Notes under the pieces: model-generated
Seen by the model: only the letters and a program-made list of their open reading frames with translations
Told to the model about the DNA's origin: nothing
The model's database searches: none
Shown: one piece after another, positions 1 to 5,937 of the stretch
Position numbering within the stretch: the stretch's first letter is position 1
Layout of the letters: every line of letters begins with the position of its first letter
Program-made: the position numbers and the translations under genes
Assembly: GCA_035720945.1 (NCBI GenBank)
Contig: DASTNK010000056.1
Location: 1-18,798 of the forward strand
Length of the DNA stretch: 18,798 bases
Source: SCQX01 sp035720945
GTDB lineage: Bacteria > Pseudomonadota > Gammaproteobacteria > Burkholderiales > Burkholderiaceae_B
Reading direction: 5' to 3'

Positions 1-40
1 CTACCCGCTTCGGGCCGCCAAACATGGTGCGCTCAATCAT
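1..40 (-). CDS. Possible N-terminus of a truncated, unidentified protein
   Basis: An ATG on the minus strand at position 40 opens a frame that stays open to the window edge, reading MIERTMFGGPKRV. A purine-rich stretch (GAGGGTGGTGG) lies upstream of it as a possible ribosome binding site, and a good sigma70-like promoter lies about 80 bases further upstream at 122-151. An internal ATG at position 25 is an alternative start. Thirteen codons are too few to recognise a family, so no function is offered. The call rests on the promoter and ribosome-site context rather than on the peptide. Confidence 0.35.
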   Translation of the reverse strand, partial: MIERTMFGGPKRV

Positions 41-121
41 TGAAACACCACCACCCTCGACCGCCCCGGCCTTCGATCAACCCGGCTCCTAGCGCCGCGT
101 TCATCAATCACCGAGCCAAGA

Positions 122-151
122 ATTAGAACACACCACCTTTGAATGTGTCAA
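122..151 (-). promoter_or_regulatory. Sigma70-like promoter for the gene leaving the left edge
   Basis: On the minus strand there is a perfect -35 hexamer TTGACA (146-151), an 18-base spacer and a -10 hexamer TCTAAT (122-127, five of six consensus bases). Predicted transcription starts near 115 and runs toward the left edge. It lies just downstream of the lrp stop codon, so it would serve the truncated gene starting at 40. Promoter calls by eye are uncertain, but both hexamers are unusually good for this GC-rich window. Confidence 0.5.
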
Positions 152-179
152 ATCAATGCGCCGGCCCCATGATTCATGA

Positions 180-674
180 TCACTGACCAGCAAGAACCTC
201 GATTGGCAGCTCCGTGGTTTCTTTTATGCGTTGCATCATGAAGCTCGAGCGCATGTCGATCACTGCGGGATGCTGGATCAGTTTATCCATGGCAAAGCGG
301 GAGAACCGGGTCAGATCCTCCACCTGGATGCGCAGCAGGTAGTCCATGTCACCCGACATCGCGTAGCACTCCACCACTTCAGGCCAGGCTTGTACGTCTC
401 GCGCGAAGTCGGACATCGGGGCATGGCTGGCGCGCAGACTTTTGTTCAGGCGAATGGCCACATACGCCAACAGGCCGCGACCAATTTTTTCCGAATCGAC
501 AAGTGCCACGTACTGGCGGATATAGCCCTCCTCTTCCAGTCTTCGCACCCGGCGCAGGCACGGACTCGGGGAGAGCGATACCCGATCAGCAAGGTCCTGA
601 TTGTTCAGCCGGCCATTGTGCTGCAATTCATTCAGAATTCTGCAATCTGTTCTATCTAGCTTTATTTCTGGCAT
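180..674 (-). CDS. Lrp/AsnC family transcriptional regulator
   Basis: A 164-residue regulator of usual Lrp/AsnC length. The N-terminal winged helix-turn-helix spans about residues 5-60 (LDRTDCRILNELQHNGRL, then NNQDLADRVSLSPSPCLRRV). The C-terminal RAM/ligand-binding domain follows, with the signature SGDMDYLLRI at 107-116. The start at 674 is preferred over the upstream ATG at 689 because GGGTG sits 4 bases before it and family members begin about here. It is divergent from hppD across 273 bases. Lrp-type genes next to hppD commonly control tyrosine or phenylalanine catabolism, so it probably binds the intergenic palindromes, represses itself and modulates hppD in response to an amino acid or aromatic acid. 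The ligand is not visible from sequence. Confidence 0.95.
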   Translation of the reverse strand: MPEIKLDRTDCRILNELQHNGRLNNQDLADRVSLSPSPCLRRVRRLEEEGYIRQYVALVDSEKIGRGLLAYVAIRLNKSLRASHAPMSDFARDVQAWPEVVECYAMSGDMDYLLRIQVEDLTRFSRFAMDKLIQHPAVIDMRSSFMMQRIKETTELPIEVLAGQ

Positions 675-701
675 ATGACACCCAATCAATCGACAGTTAC
701 G

Positions 702-714
702 GCAATATTATTGC
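702..714. promoter_or_regulatory. Perfect palindrome GCAATATTATTGC, candidate regulator operator
   Basis: GCAATA-T-TATTGC is a perfect 13-base palindrome whose near edge is 27 bases upstream of the lrp start codon, inside its probable 5' leader. A/T-centred palindromes of this size are typical Lrp/AsnC-family binding sites. Its place downstream of the likely lrp promoter would suit autorepression. The assignment to this regulator is inference. Confidence 0.45.
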
Positions 715-760
715 TCATAGTTCAGTTATTTCAGCAACATTAGCAATCGTCTGCCCCGGA

Positions 761-766
761 TTTATA
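761..766 (-). promoter_or_regulatory. Candidate -10 element of the lrp promoter
   Basis: The minus strand reads TATAAA here, about 87 bases upstream of the lrp start codon. No good -35 hexamer is present. The -35 position (about 17 bases upstream) falls on the TTCAAAATGAA palindrome at 777-787, so a protein bound there would cover the promoter. Tentative. Confidence 0.35.
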
Positions 767-776
767 CATAGAATTA

Positions 777-870
777 TTCAAAATGAACGTCTTGCTCCGC
801 ACGTTGCCATGCCTTTCCTGCCGGCATCGCAAACCAGCGCGGACCGCATGACTGGTTCGTTCATTTTGAA
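777..870. promoter_or_regulatory. Operator pair: 13-base inverted repeat flanking 68 bases
   Basis: TTCAAAATGAACG at 777-789 recurs as its exact reverse complement CGTTCATTTTGAA at 858-870. Each copy is itself palindromic: TTCA-AAA-TGAA (777-787) and TTCA-TTT-TGAA (860-870). The copy centres are about 80 bases apart, in the divergent control region of the Lrp-type gene and hppD. Paired, spaced palindromes fit an oligomeric Lrp-family protein that bends or wraps DNA. A further imperfect element, TTTGA-(6)-TCAAA, overlaps the right copy at 865-880. The repeats are seen directly; the binding protein is inferred. Confidence 0.55.
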
Positions 871-947
871 ATCAATCAAACAGCACACCAACCCGCCCCC
901 CAGGATCCACGACGGCGCCAGGGCCCTTTACCGGAGAGACATTCATC

Positions 948-2057
948 ATGACCACACCTTTTCAACCCTGGGACAACCCCATGGGCACCGCCGGCTTTGA
1001 ATTCATCGAATACACCGCCCCCGACCCCGCCGCGCTGGGTAAAGTGTTCGAATCCCTGGGATTCAAAGCGATAGCCCGGCACCGGACCAAGAACGTCACG
1101 CTGTACCGTCAGGGCGGCATCAACTTTCTGATCAATGCCGAGCCCAACTCCTTCGCACAGCGCTTCGCCCGCCTGCACGGCCCCTCCATTTGCGCGATTG
1201 CGCTGCGCGTGGAAGATGCATCCAGCGCGTACAAGCGCGCACTGGAACTGGGTGCCTGGGGCTTCGATTCACATAGCGGCCCCATGGAACTGAACATCCC
1301 CGCCATCAAGGGCATTGGCGATTCCCTCATCTATCTGGTGGATCGCTGGCGCGGCAAGCAGGGACACCACGGCATTGGCGACATTGGCATCTACGACGTC
1401 GATTTCGACCCCATCGACGCCTCCACAGCGAGGCAGGATCTGGAGCACAAAGGCGCCGGCCTGACCATGGTCGATCATCTGACCCACAATGTTCACAAAG
1501 GGCGCATGGAGGAATGGGCGCAATTCTACGAGCGCTATTTCAACTTCCGGGAGGTGAAGTATTTCGATATCGAAGGCAAGGTCACCGGGGTCAAATCCAA
1601 GGCCATGACGTCGCCCTGTGGGCAAATCCGCATCCCCATCAACGAGGAAGGCACCGAAGAGAAAGGCCAGATCCAGGAATACCTGGATCTCTACCATGGC
1701 GAGGGCATTCAGCACATCGCCCTGGCCACCGACAATATCTACGAAACCATCGAGAACCTGCGTCAACGCGGCCTGCGCTTCCTGGACACGCCCGACACCT
1801 ATTATGAGTTGCTGGAGGGGCGGATTCCCCAGCACGGCGAAGACGTTGCCCGTCTACGCAAGAACGGCATCCTGCTCGACGGCACACACGACGGTGGCCT
1901 GCTGCTGCAGATCTTCACTGAGAACCAGATCGGGCCGATCTTCTTTGAAATCATTCAGCGCAAAGGCAACGACGGCTTTGGCGAGGGCAACTTCAAGGCG
2001 CTGTTCGAATCGATAGAGCTGGATCAGATTCGCCGCGGCGTCGTCAAGGCGGATTGA
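948..2057 (+). CDS. hppD: 4-hydroxyphenylpyruvate dioxygenase
   Basis: A 369-residue Fe(II) enzyme converting 4-hydroxyphenylpyruvate to homogentisate, the committed step of tyrosine catabolism in the cytoplasm. It has the two-domain vicinal-oxygen-chelate fold: a degenerate N-terminal domain to about residue 145 and a catalytic C-terminal domain. The three iron ligands are visible as His177 (VDHLTHNV), His256 (GIQHIAL) and Glu334 (FFEIIQRKG), each in a conserved family motif. Length matches bacterial HppD (about 355-370). The start is supported by GGAGA about 11 bases upstream. It stands alone on its strand with an Lrp-type regulator divergent upstream, which probably controls it. The homogentisate pathway genes that would follow (hmgA, fahA) are not in the window. 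Confidence 0.98.
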   Translation: MTTPFQPWDNPMGTAGFEFIEYTAPDPAALGKVFESLGFKAIARHRTKNVTLYRQGGINFLINAEPNSFAQRFARLHGPSICAIALRVEDASSAYKRALELGAWGFDSHSGPMELNIPAIKGIGDSLIYLVDRWRGKQGHHGIGDIGIYDVDFDPIDASTARQDLEHKGAGLTMVDHLTHNVHKGRMEEWAQFYERYFNFREVKYFDIEGKVTGVKSKAMTSPCGQIRIPINEEGTEEKGQIQEYLDLYHGEGIQHIALATDNIYETIENLRQRGLRFLDTPDTYYELLEGRIPQHGEDVARLRKNGILLDGTHDGGLLLQIFTENQIGPIFFEIIQRKGNDGFGEGNFKALFESIELDQIRRGVVKAD

Positions 2058-2069
2058 GCCGCATCGGGC

Positions 2070-2095
2070 CGCCTGCCCCGCTTGAGAGGCAGGCG
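2070..2095 (+). terminator. Hairpin after hppD, possible terminator
   Basis: CGCCTGCC (2070-2077) pairs perfectly with GGCAGGCG (2088-2095) across a 10-base loop, starting 12 bases after the hppD stop codon. No run of T follows, so it is not a classical intrinsic terminator. It may stabilise the transcript end or act with Rho. The convergent msrA gene ends about 70 bases further on. Confidence 0.4.
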
Positions 2096-2162
2096 CGGGG
2101 CGCCACCCGCCGTGCGCAGGCCCGTGAGAAGGGACACCGGCGCGGCATGGCCGACTGGTTTT

Positions 2163-2705
2163 TCAGCCAGCCAGTAGCGCCGCGAACCGTTTGCGGAATT
2201 TGGCCAGTTTGGGCGAAATGACCATCTGACAGTAGCCTTGACCCGGGTTGCGGGTGTAGTAGTCGTGGTGATAATTTTCGGCCGGCCAGAATGGCCCAGT
2301 GCCGAGCACCCGGGTCACCACCGGCGCGTCGATTTGTTGTTCGACTTCGGCGATCACCTTCCGCGCCACCACGGCCTGCTGGTCATCCTGACAGAAGATG
2401 GCCGACGCGTATTGTTCCCCCACGTCATTCCCCTGCCGATTCAAAGTGGTGGGGTCGTGTGTGGCGAAGAACACCTGCAGCAACGTTTCAAAACTGATGA
2501 CAGCCGGGTCGAATCGCACCCGGGACACTTCTATATGCCCGGTGCCCCCCTGGCAAACCTGCTCATACGAGGGGGAGGCCACATGCCCGCCCGCATAGCC
2601 AGGGGTGACATCGACCACCCCTTTCAGCGAAGCGAATACTGATTCGGTACACCAGAAACAGCCGCCGCCCAGGATGGCGGTTTCAACGTGGACAGGGATT
2701 TCCAT
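2163..2705 (-). CDS. msrA: Peptide methionine-S-sulfoxide reductase
   Basis: A 180-residue MsrA that reduces methionine-S-sulfoxide in proteins and free methionine, repairing oxidative damage. The catalytic motif GCFWC is at residues 15-19 (nucleophile Cys16). Family blocks GYAGG (36-40), GHIEV (56-60), FFATHDPTTLNRQGNDVG (79-96) and NYHHDYY (144-150) follow. A likely resolving cysteine is Cys159 in GQGYCQ. The start at 2705 is preferred over 2732 because GAGGTG stands a few bases before it and the family begins close to the GCFWC strand. No signal peptide is seen, so it is cytoplasmic. A minus-strand cytochrome c gene ends 38 bases upstream, so the two may be cotranscribed. Confidence 0.97.
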   Translation of the reverse strand: MEIPVHVETAILGGGCFWCTESVFASLKGVVDVTPGYAGGHVASPSYEQVCQGGTGHIEVSRVRFDPAVISFETLLQVFFATHDPTTLNRQGNDVGEQYASAIFCQDDQQAVVARKVIAEVEQQIDAPVVTRVLGTGPFWPAENYHHDYYTRNPGQGYCQMVISPKLAKFRKRFAALLAG

Positions 2706-2743
2706 GGCGAGGCACCTCGACGATTGACGCAACCATCATAGCG

Positions 2744-3091
2744 TCATTGCGCGTCCGCCGCCGACCCAGCCCTGCTGAGCGACAGAATCCATTTGGCAAT
2801 GACAACGGCCTGCTCGGGCGTGACTTGCGGCTGCGCCGGCATCGGGACGGCACCCCACCGCCCGCGACCGCCGCTGCGAATCGTGTGCGCCAAGTATTCC
2901 TCGGCACCCCGCTGACCAGCGAAACGCCGGGAGATCGCCTCGAATGGCGGACCGACCCGCATGCGCCGCACTTCGTGGCACGCCATACAGTGCGCGGATT
3001 CCACCGCTGCGAGCCCTGTGGTCTCGGCGGCCGACGCCGCCGGCGCGCAGGCAAGCAGTACAAGCGACAAGAGGTATAGTTTCGAACTCAT
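2744..3091 (-). CDS. Small exported c-type cytochrome
   Basis: A 115-residue monohaem class I cytochrome c. Residues 1-21 form a Sec signal peptide ending ASA. The haem attachment site CMACH is at 35-39, and Met84 in WGAVPMPAQP is the likely distal ligand. The C-terminal helix (TPEQAVVIAKWILSL) is typical of cytochrome c551/c552-like electron carriers. It should act in the periplasm as a soluble electron carrier; the partner is unknown. The start at 3091 gives a clean signal peptide; the ATG at 3109 only adds MTGNRF. It precedes msrA on the same strand by 38 bases. A long hairpin (3114-3149) lies just upstream. Confidence 0.93.
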   Translation of the reverse strand: MSSKLYLLSLVLLACAPAASAAETTGLAAVESAHCMACHEVRRMRVGPPFEAISRRFAGQRGAEEYLAHTIRSGGRGRWGAVPMPAQPQVTPEQAVVIAKWILSLSRAGSAADAQ

Positions 3092-3113
3092 GAACCGATT
3101 TCCCGTCATACGA

Positions 3114-3149
3114 AGGCAGCCCGTGCCCGGTATGGGCCACGGGCTGCCT
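3114..3149. repeat. Long inverted repeat between cytochrome c and lgt
   Basis: AGGCAGCCCGTG (3114-3125) pairs perfectly with CACGGGCTGCCT (3138-3149). The stem continues inward with CCC/GGG (one bulged C) around the 5-base loop GGTAT. It lies in the short region between two divergent genes. There is no T-run on either strand, so a terminator is unlikely. It could be an operator, a stable 5' leader structure or a dispersed palindromic repeat. No second copy is in the window. Confidence 0.6.
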
Positions 3150-3214
3150 CATGCGGCGTGTCACCCCTGACGCGCTGTATTATCGACGATATTTCATTCG
3201 GAAAGTTTCTCTCC

Positions 3215-4012
3215 ATGCTCCGTTATCCGCATTTCGACCCCATCGCCGTGCACATCGGTCCGCTGGCCGTGCATTGGTATGGGCTGATGTATCTGCTGGG
3301 CTTCGCGCTTGCCTGGGTCCTGGGCCGATGGCGCATCAATCATGGCAAAACCGACCTCACACTGGCCGACCTGGAGGACATCATCTTCTATGGTGTGCTG
3401 GGCGTTGTGGTGGGCGGGCGCCTGGGCTATGTGTTGTTTTATCAGCCCGACTTGTACTTCGCGCACCCGAAACAGATCTTCTATCTGTGGGATGGCGGAA
3501 TGTCTTTCCACGGTGGGTTGCTGGGAGTCATCCTGGTCATGTTGATCTTCGCGCACAAGAAGAAACGCACCCTGCTCGAGATCGGCGACTTCGTCGCACC
3601 GTTGATCCCCCTGGGATTGGCAGCGGGCCGTTTCGGGAATTTCATCAACGGTGAATTGTGGGGCCGCCCCACGGATTTGCCGTGGGGCATGATTTTCCCG
3701 GGAGCCCACGACAATATCCCCCGCCACCCCTCGCAACTGTACGAAATGGGCCTTGAGGGCTTTGTGCTGTTCGCCGTGCTTTGGTGGTTCGCGCGCAAAC
3801 CGCGGCCGACCGGCCAGATCAGTGCCGTGTTCCTGATGGGATACGGAATTGCGCGGTTCCTGGTGGAGTTCACCCGTCAACCCGATTACTTTCTCGGCCT
3901 GATCTTCGACGGGCTGTCGATGGGGCAGCTGTTATCGCTGCCCATGATCATCATTGGTGCGATTCTTTTCTGGGTGAGCGCAAGAAAATCGATCCCTGCA
4001 CCGAAACCGTGA
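3215..4012 (+). CDS. lgt: Prolipoprotein diacylglyceryl transferase
   Basis: A 265-residue inner-membrane enzyme that moves diacylglycerol from phosphatidylglycerol to the lipobox cysteine of prolipoproteins, the first step of lipoprotein maturation (Pal in this window would be a substrate). It is polytopic with about seven membrane helices. The motif FHGGLLG with the essential His is at 98-104. The Lgt signature GRFGNFINGELWGR is at 138-151 and RHPSQLYE at 170-177. The start at 3215 (MLRYPHFDP) matches the usual Lgt N-terminus; the in-frame ATG at 3158 adds 19 non-conserved residues. A weak GGAAAG lies about 10 bases upstream. Its last 62 bases overlap the convergent SIMPL gene. Confidence 0.97.
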   Translation: MLRYPHFDPIAVHIGPLAVHWYGLMYLLGFALAWVLGRWRINHGKTDLTLADLEDIIFYGVLGVVVGGRLGYVLFYQPDLYFAHPKQIFYLWDGGMSFHGGLLGVILVMLIFAHKKKRTLLEIGDFVAPLIPLGLAAGRFGNFINGELWGRPTDLPWGMIFPGAHDNIPRHPSQLYEMGLEGFVLFAVLWWFARKPRPTGQISAVFLMGYGIARFLVEFTRQPDYFLGLIFDGLSMGQLLSLPMIIIGAILFWVSARKSIPAPKP

Positions 4013-4703
4013 TGGTCTCGGTTCCCGCCTCGAGCGGCACATCGGCCTTGGGGGCGGCGGCCATGGCCATCATGCGTGGCGAGAGGACGGGAACATAGCC
4101 GCCCCCGCCGCCAACGCGTACTTCGCGGATGCGATAGCCGTCATAGCCCAACGCCGTGGCCAGCGCCTGGGCACGCGCGCGGAACGCACGGACAGCGCCC
4201 TGCAGCAACGCATTTTCTTCCTTGTCCCGCAAGGCCCGCGACACAAAGAAATCAAGATTTGCCACGGGCATGCGATCGCTGAGCTGGCCGGCGAGTTTCG
4301 AGGCGGCTGCGAAATCGGTGGATTCGAGGAAGATCTCTCCGCGCCCGTGCCAGGTTGATATCTTGCCGTCCTTGTCGGACACCGGCCACACACGGTAATT
4401 ACCGCTACTGACCTTGACCTTGGAGGATTTCTTCGCGTCGGCCATGACACCATCGAGCAGCTTGCTCAAGTCTTGCGCGACAGCTGTCTGGGACGCCCCG
4501 GTCAGTTCGGATGCCAGCGTGATGCGGACGGTGTCCTGGCTGACAACGGCCGATGCCTGAGCCTGCAAGGTGGCCTGAGGCCACGATTGATGCGCCTTGT
4601 GCTCGTGGTCGTCGTGCGCGAAAGCCGTGGATGCCAAAGAACCCGCGGCAACCATGAGCACGCTGCCCAACAACCATTTACGTTTTTGCATAGAGAAAAA
4701 CAT
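3951..4703 (-). CDS. SIMPL (DUF541) domain exported protein
   Basis: A 250-residue protein with a signal peptide (residues 5-29, ending AFA), then a His-rich mature start (HDDHEHKAHQ), then a SIMPL/DUF541 domain to the end (repeating beta-alpha units; conserved region LGYDGYRIREVRV, closing strand ETITVSVQGSIFL). SIMPL proteins are periplasmic or outer-membrane-associated with poorly known function, some linked to oxidative stress. The start at 4703 is chosen because GGGGGGTGA is a near-ideal ribosome site 5 bases away; the ATG at 4691 is the alternative. The 3' end overlaps lgt by 62 bases. The gene begins only 17 bases after the 6S RNA terminator hairpin, leaving no room for an ordinary promoter, so it probably depends on read-through. 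Confidence 0.85.
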   Translation of the reverse strand: MFFSMQKRKWLLGSVLMVAAGSLASTAFAHDDHEHKAHQSWPQATLQAQASAVVSQDTVRITLASELTGASQTAVAQDLSKLLDGVMADAKKSSKVKVSSGNYRVWPVSDKDGKISTWHGRGEIFLESTDFAAASKLAGQLSDRMPVANLDFFVSRALRDKEENALLQGAVRAFRARAQALATALGYDGYRIREVRVGGGGGYVPVLSPRMMAMAAAPKADVPLEAGTETITVSVQGSIFLRSPRKESHQ

Positions 4704-4720
4704 TTTCACCCCCCAACAAA

Positions 4721-4750
4721 GCAAGAGCCCGCTCTTGCGAGCGGGCTCTT
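4721..4750 (-). terminator. Terminator hairpin after 6S RNA
   Basis: A 12-bp perfect stem (AAGAGCCCGCTC, 4723-4734, with GAGCGGGCTCTT, 4739-4750) has a 4-base loop. On the minus strand it is followed by GCTTTGTT, a modest T-rich tail. It lies exactly where the 6S transcript should end. A competing hairpin, GCAAGAGC-CC-GCTCTTGC (4721-4738), uses the same bases, so two mutually exclusive folds exist. The SIMPL ribosome site follows within a few bases. Confidence 0.75.
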
Positions 4751-4754
4751 CGAG

Positions 4755-4975
4755 AAATGCCCCGCCATTGCCGTCAAGGCCGGCATCCCAGAACCGAGGT
4801 TCAAGGTGGTCGCCATCAGTCAGGCTTCGGGTTCGTCAGGAAAGACGATCACACCTGCTTGTCAATCCGGCAACCTAATGCCATAAGCATTGGTTCAAGA
4901 AATGTATGGCCGAGTCACGAACACGGCAGGGACTTTCGGTTGAGCGCCATGCCGGAACACGGCGCCCGAAAACTT
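4755..4975 (-). ncRNA. ssrS: 6S RNA
   Basis: This non-coding stretch directly follows zapA, the usual place of ssrS in proteobacteria. 6S RNA mimics an open promoter and sequesters sigma70 RNA polymerase in stationary phase. The minus strand folds as a long interrupted hairpin. The closing stem is CCGGCAT (4949-4955) with ATGCCGG (4780-4786), plus GCCG/CGGC (4960-4963 with 4770-4773). A large central bubble follows, with a small AATGC/GCATT hairpin (4877-4891) on its 5' side. Then come GGTTGCC/GGCGACC (4869-4875 with 4808-4814) and an apical TCGTC/GACGA stem (4833-4848). The 3' half resembles E. coli 6S as I recall it (GAAGCCT, then CACCTTGAACC). Ends are approximate; co-transcription with zapA is likely as no separate promoter is obvious. 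Confidence 0.8.
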
Positions 4976-4991
4976 TCACTTCACCACGACC

Positions 4992-5309
4992 TCATCGGCC
5001 TGCCACACGGGCCGCCGGCTCGAGCGCCTGATCGAGCAAGGAGTTCATGTCATCAATTCTACGCTTGAAATCACCCAGCGCAACATCGCCCAGCGGGCCA
5101 TTTGGCGCGCGCATGGCCAGAAGCTCGGCCGCGATCTGGATGGCCGCCATCACGGCGATGCGTTCGTTGCTGGATACTTTGCCGGAGCCCTTGACACCCA
5201 ACATGCGTTGATCGACATAGCGCACGGCTGTCAGCAACGCGTCTTTTTCGCTGGCCGCGCAGGCCAATGAATAATCGTGGCCGAGAATGGAGACATCGAT
5301 ACGTTCCAT
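4992..5309 (-). CDS. zapA: Cell division protein ZapA
   Basis: A 105-residue ZapA, the cytoplasmic FtsZ-ring-associated protein that bundles FtsZ protofilaments. The N-terminal globular part (MERIDVSILGHDYSLAC, then a conserved ALLTAVRYVDQRM helix) is followed by a long helix suited to dimer/tetramer coiled-coil formation (NERIAVMAAIQIAAELLAM). Length is normal. The start has AGGAG about 8 bases upstream. It follows the coiled-coil gene by 6 bases, so the two are one operon, and 6S RNA follows directly. This gene order is common in beta- and gammaproteobacteria. Confidence 0.95.
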   Translation of the reverse strand: MERIDVSILGHDYSLACAASEKDALLTAVRYVDQRMLGVKGSGKVSSNERIAVMAAIQIAAELLAMRAPNGPLGDVALGDFKRRIDDMNSLLDQALEPAARVAGR

Positions 5310-5315
5310 GATTCG

Positions 5316-5720
5316 CTACTCCTGAGCCGCGCCCGGCAACCGCATGAGAATGGCATCGACGCTGTCCCGGGCCGCGCTGGTGACGGCGCGCAGGTGATCG
5401 GAGTCGGAGCGGCAAGCCTGCAGTTGCTCCTGCAGGCCACGGTGTTCGGTTTGATAGCGGGAGACCTCCGCGCGCATTTCAGCAAGCGCGCGCTCGGCAT
5501 CCTGGCGAACCGCGTCGATCTCGGCGGAATGCCGCTCCAGGCGCTGCGCCACGGTCTGATGTTCGGATTCCCGCTGGCCGAGCTGCTCACGCAACGCATT
5601 GCGTTCCTGCTCGAGGCTCTTCAGGCGCGTTTGCAACGTGGCCCGCTCGGCCTGGAGCTGACGCGTGAACTGCACCAGTTGCCCCAATCGGGCAGCGAGA
5701 GAGTCGAGATCTTGCAGCAT
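5316..5720 (-). CDS. Coiled-coil protein upstream of zapA (TIGR02449-like)
   Basis: A 134-residue protein that is almost wholly coiled coil (about residues 2-115, rich in Glu, Gln, Arg and Leu heptads, e.g. LQAERATLQTRLKSLEQER). It has no signal peptide or membrane segment. Its place 6 bases before zapA and its composition fit the TIGR02449 family of short ZapA-associated coiled-coil proteins, by analogy with ZapB a likely division-ring partner; that role is inferred. The start at 5720 (MLQDLDSLAARL) begins the heptad region. The in-frame upstream ATG at 5795 adds a Trp/Thr-rich stretch that looks non-coding. No strong ribosome site is seen. Confidence 0.8.
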   Translation of the reverse strand: MLQDLDSLAARLGQLVQFTRQLQAERATLQTRLKSLEQERNALREQLGQRESEHQTVAQRLERHSAEIDAVRQDAERALAEMRAEVSRYQTEHRGLQEQLQACRSDSDHLRAVTSAARDSVDAILMRLPGAAQE

Positions 5721-5937
5721 GGGCGTTATCGTAAACCATCCCCACCAACAACGGGTGAAGGGTGTGTATTCCAAGCGGAGTGAAGCCGCCATCATACCGC
5801 GACATTTCGGGTTTCGCGCAAAACCGGCGCGCGCAAGGCGGCCGTTGCGGTAATCTAATGGGCCAGCGTTCCAAGCGGCGGGCTACCCGCCCGCCGCGCT
5901 CTGAACCGAACCAAGTTTTCAACCGGAGACCCAAGTC
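5721..5937. other. Divergent intergenic region with GC hairpin and direct repeat
   Basis: This gap separates the minus-strand coiled-coil/zapA operon from the plus-strand dehydrogenase and must hold promoters for both, though no convincing -35/-10 pair stands out. It contains a 9-bp perfect stem GCGGCGGGC (5875-5883) with GCCCGCCGC (5889-5897), loop 5, about 40 bases before the dehydrogenase start. TTCCAAGCGG occurs twice as a direct repeat, at 5769-5778 and 5869-5878, exactly 100 bases apart. Confidence 0.5.

Noticed and set aside
2154..2174. TTTTT flanked by ACTGG/CCAGT near the msrA 3' end, considered as an hppD terminator
   Set aside because: The arms are only 5 bp, the T-run is inside the loop, and the right arm is msrA coding sequence.
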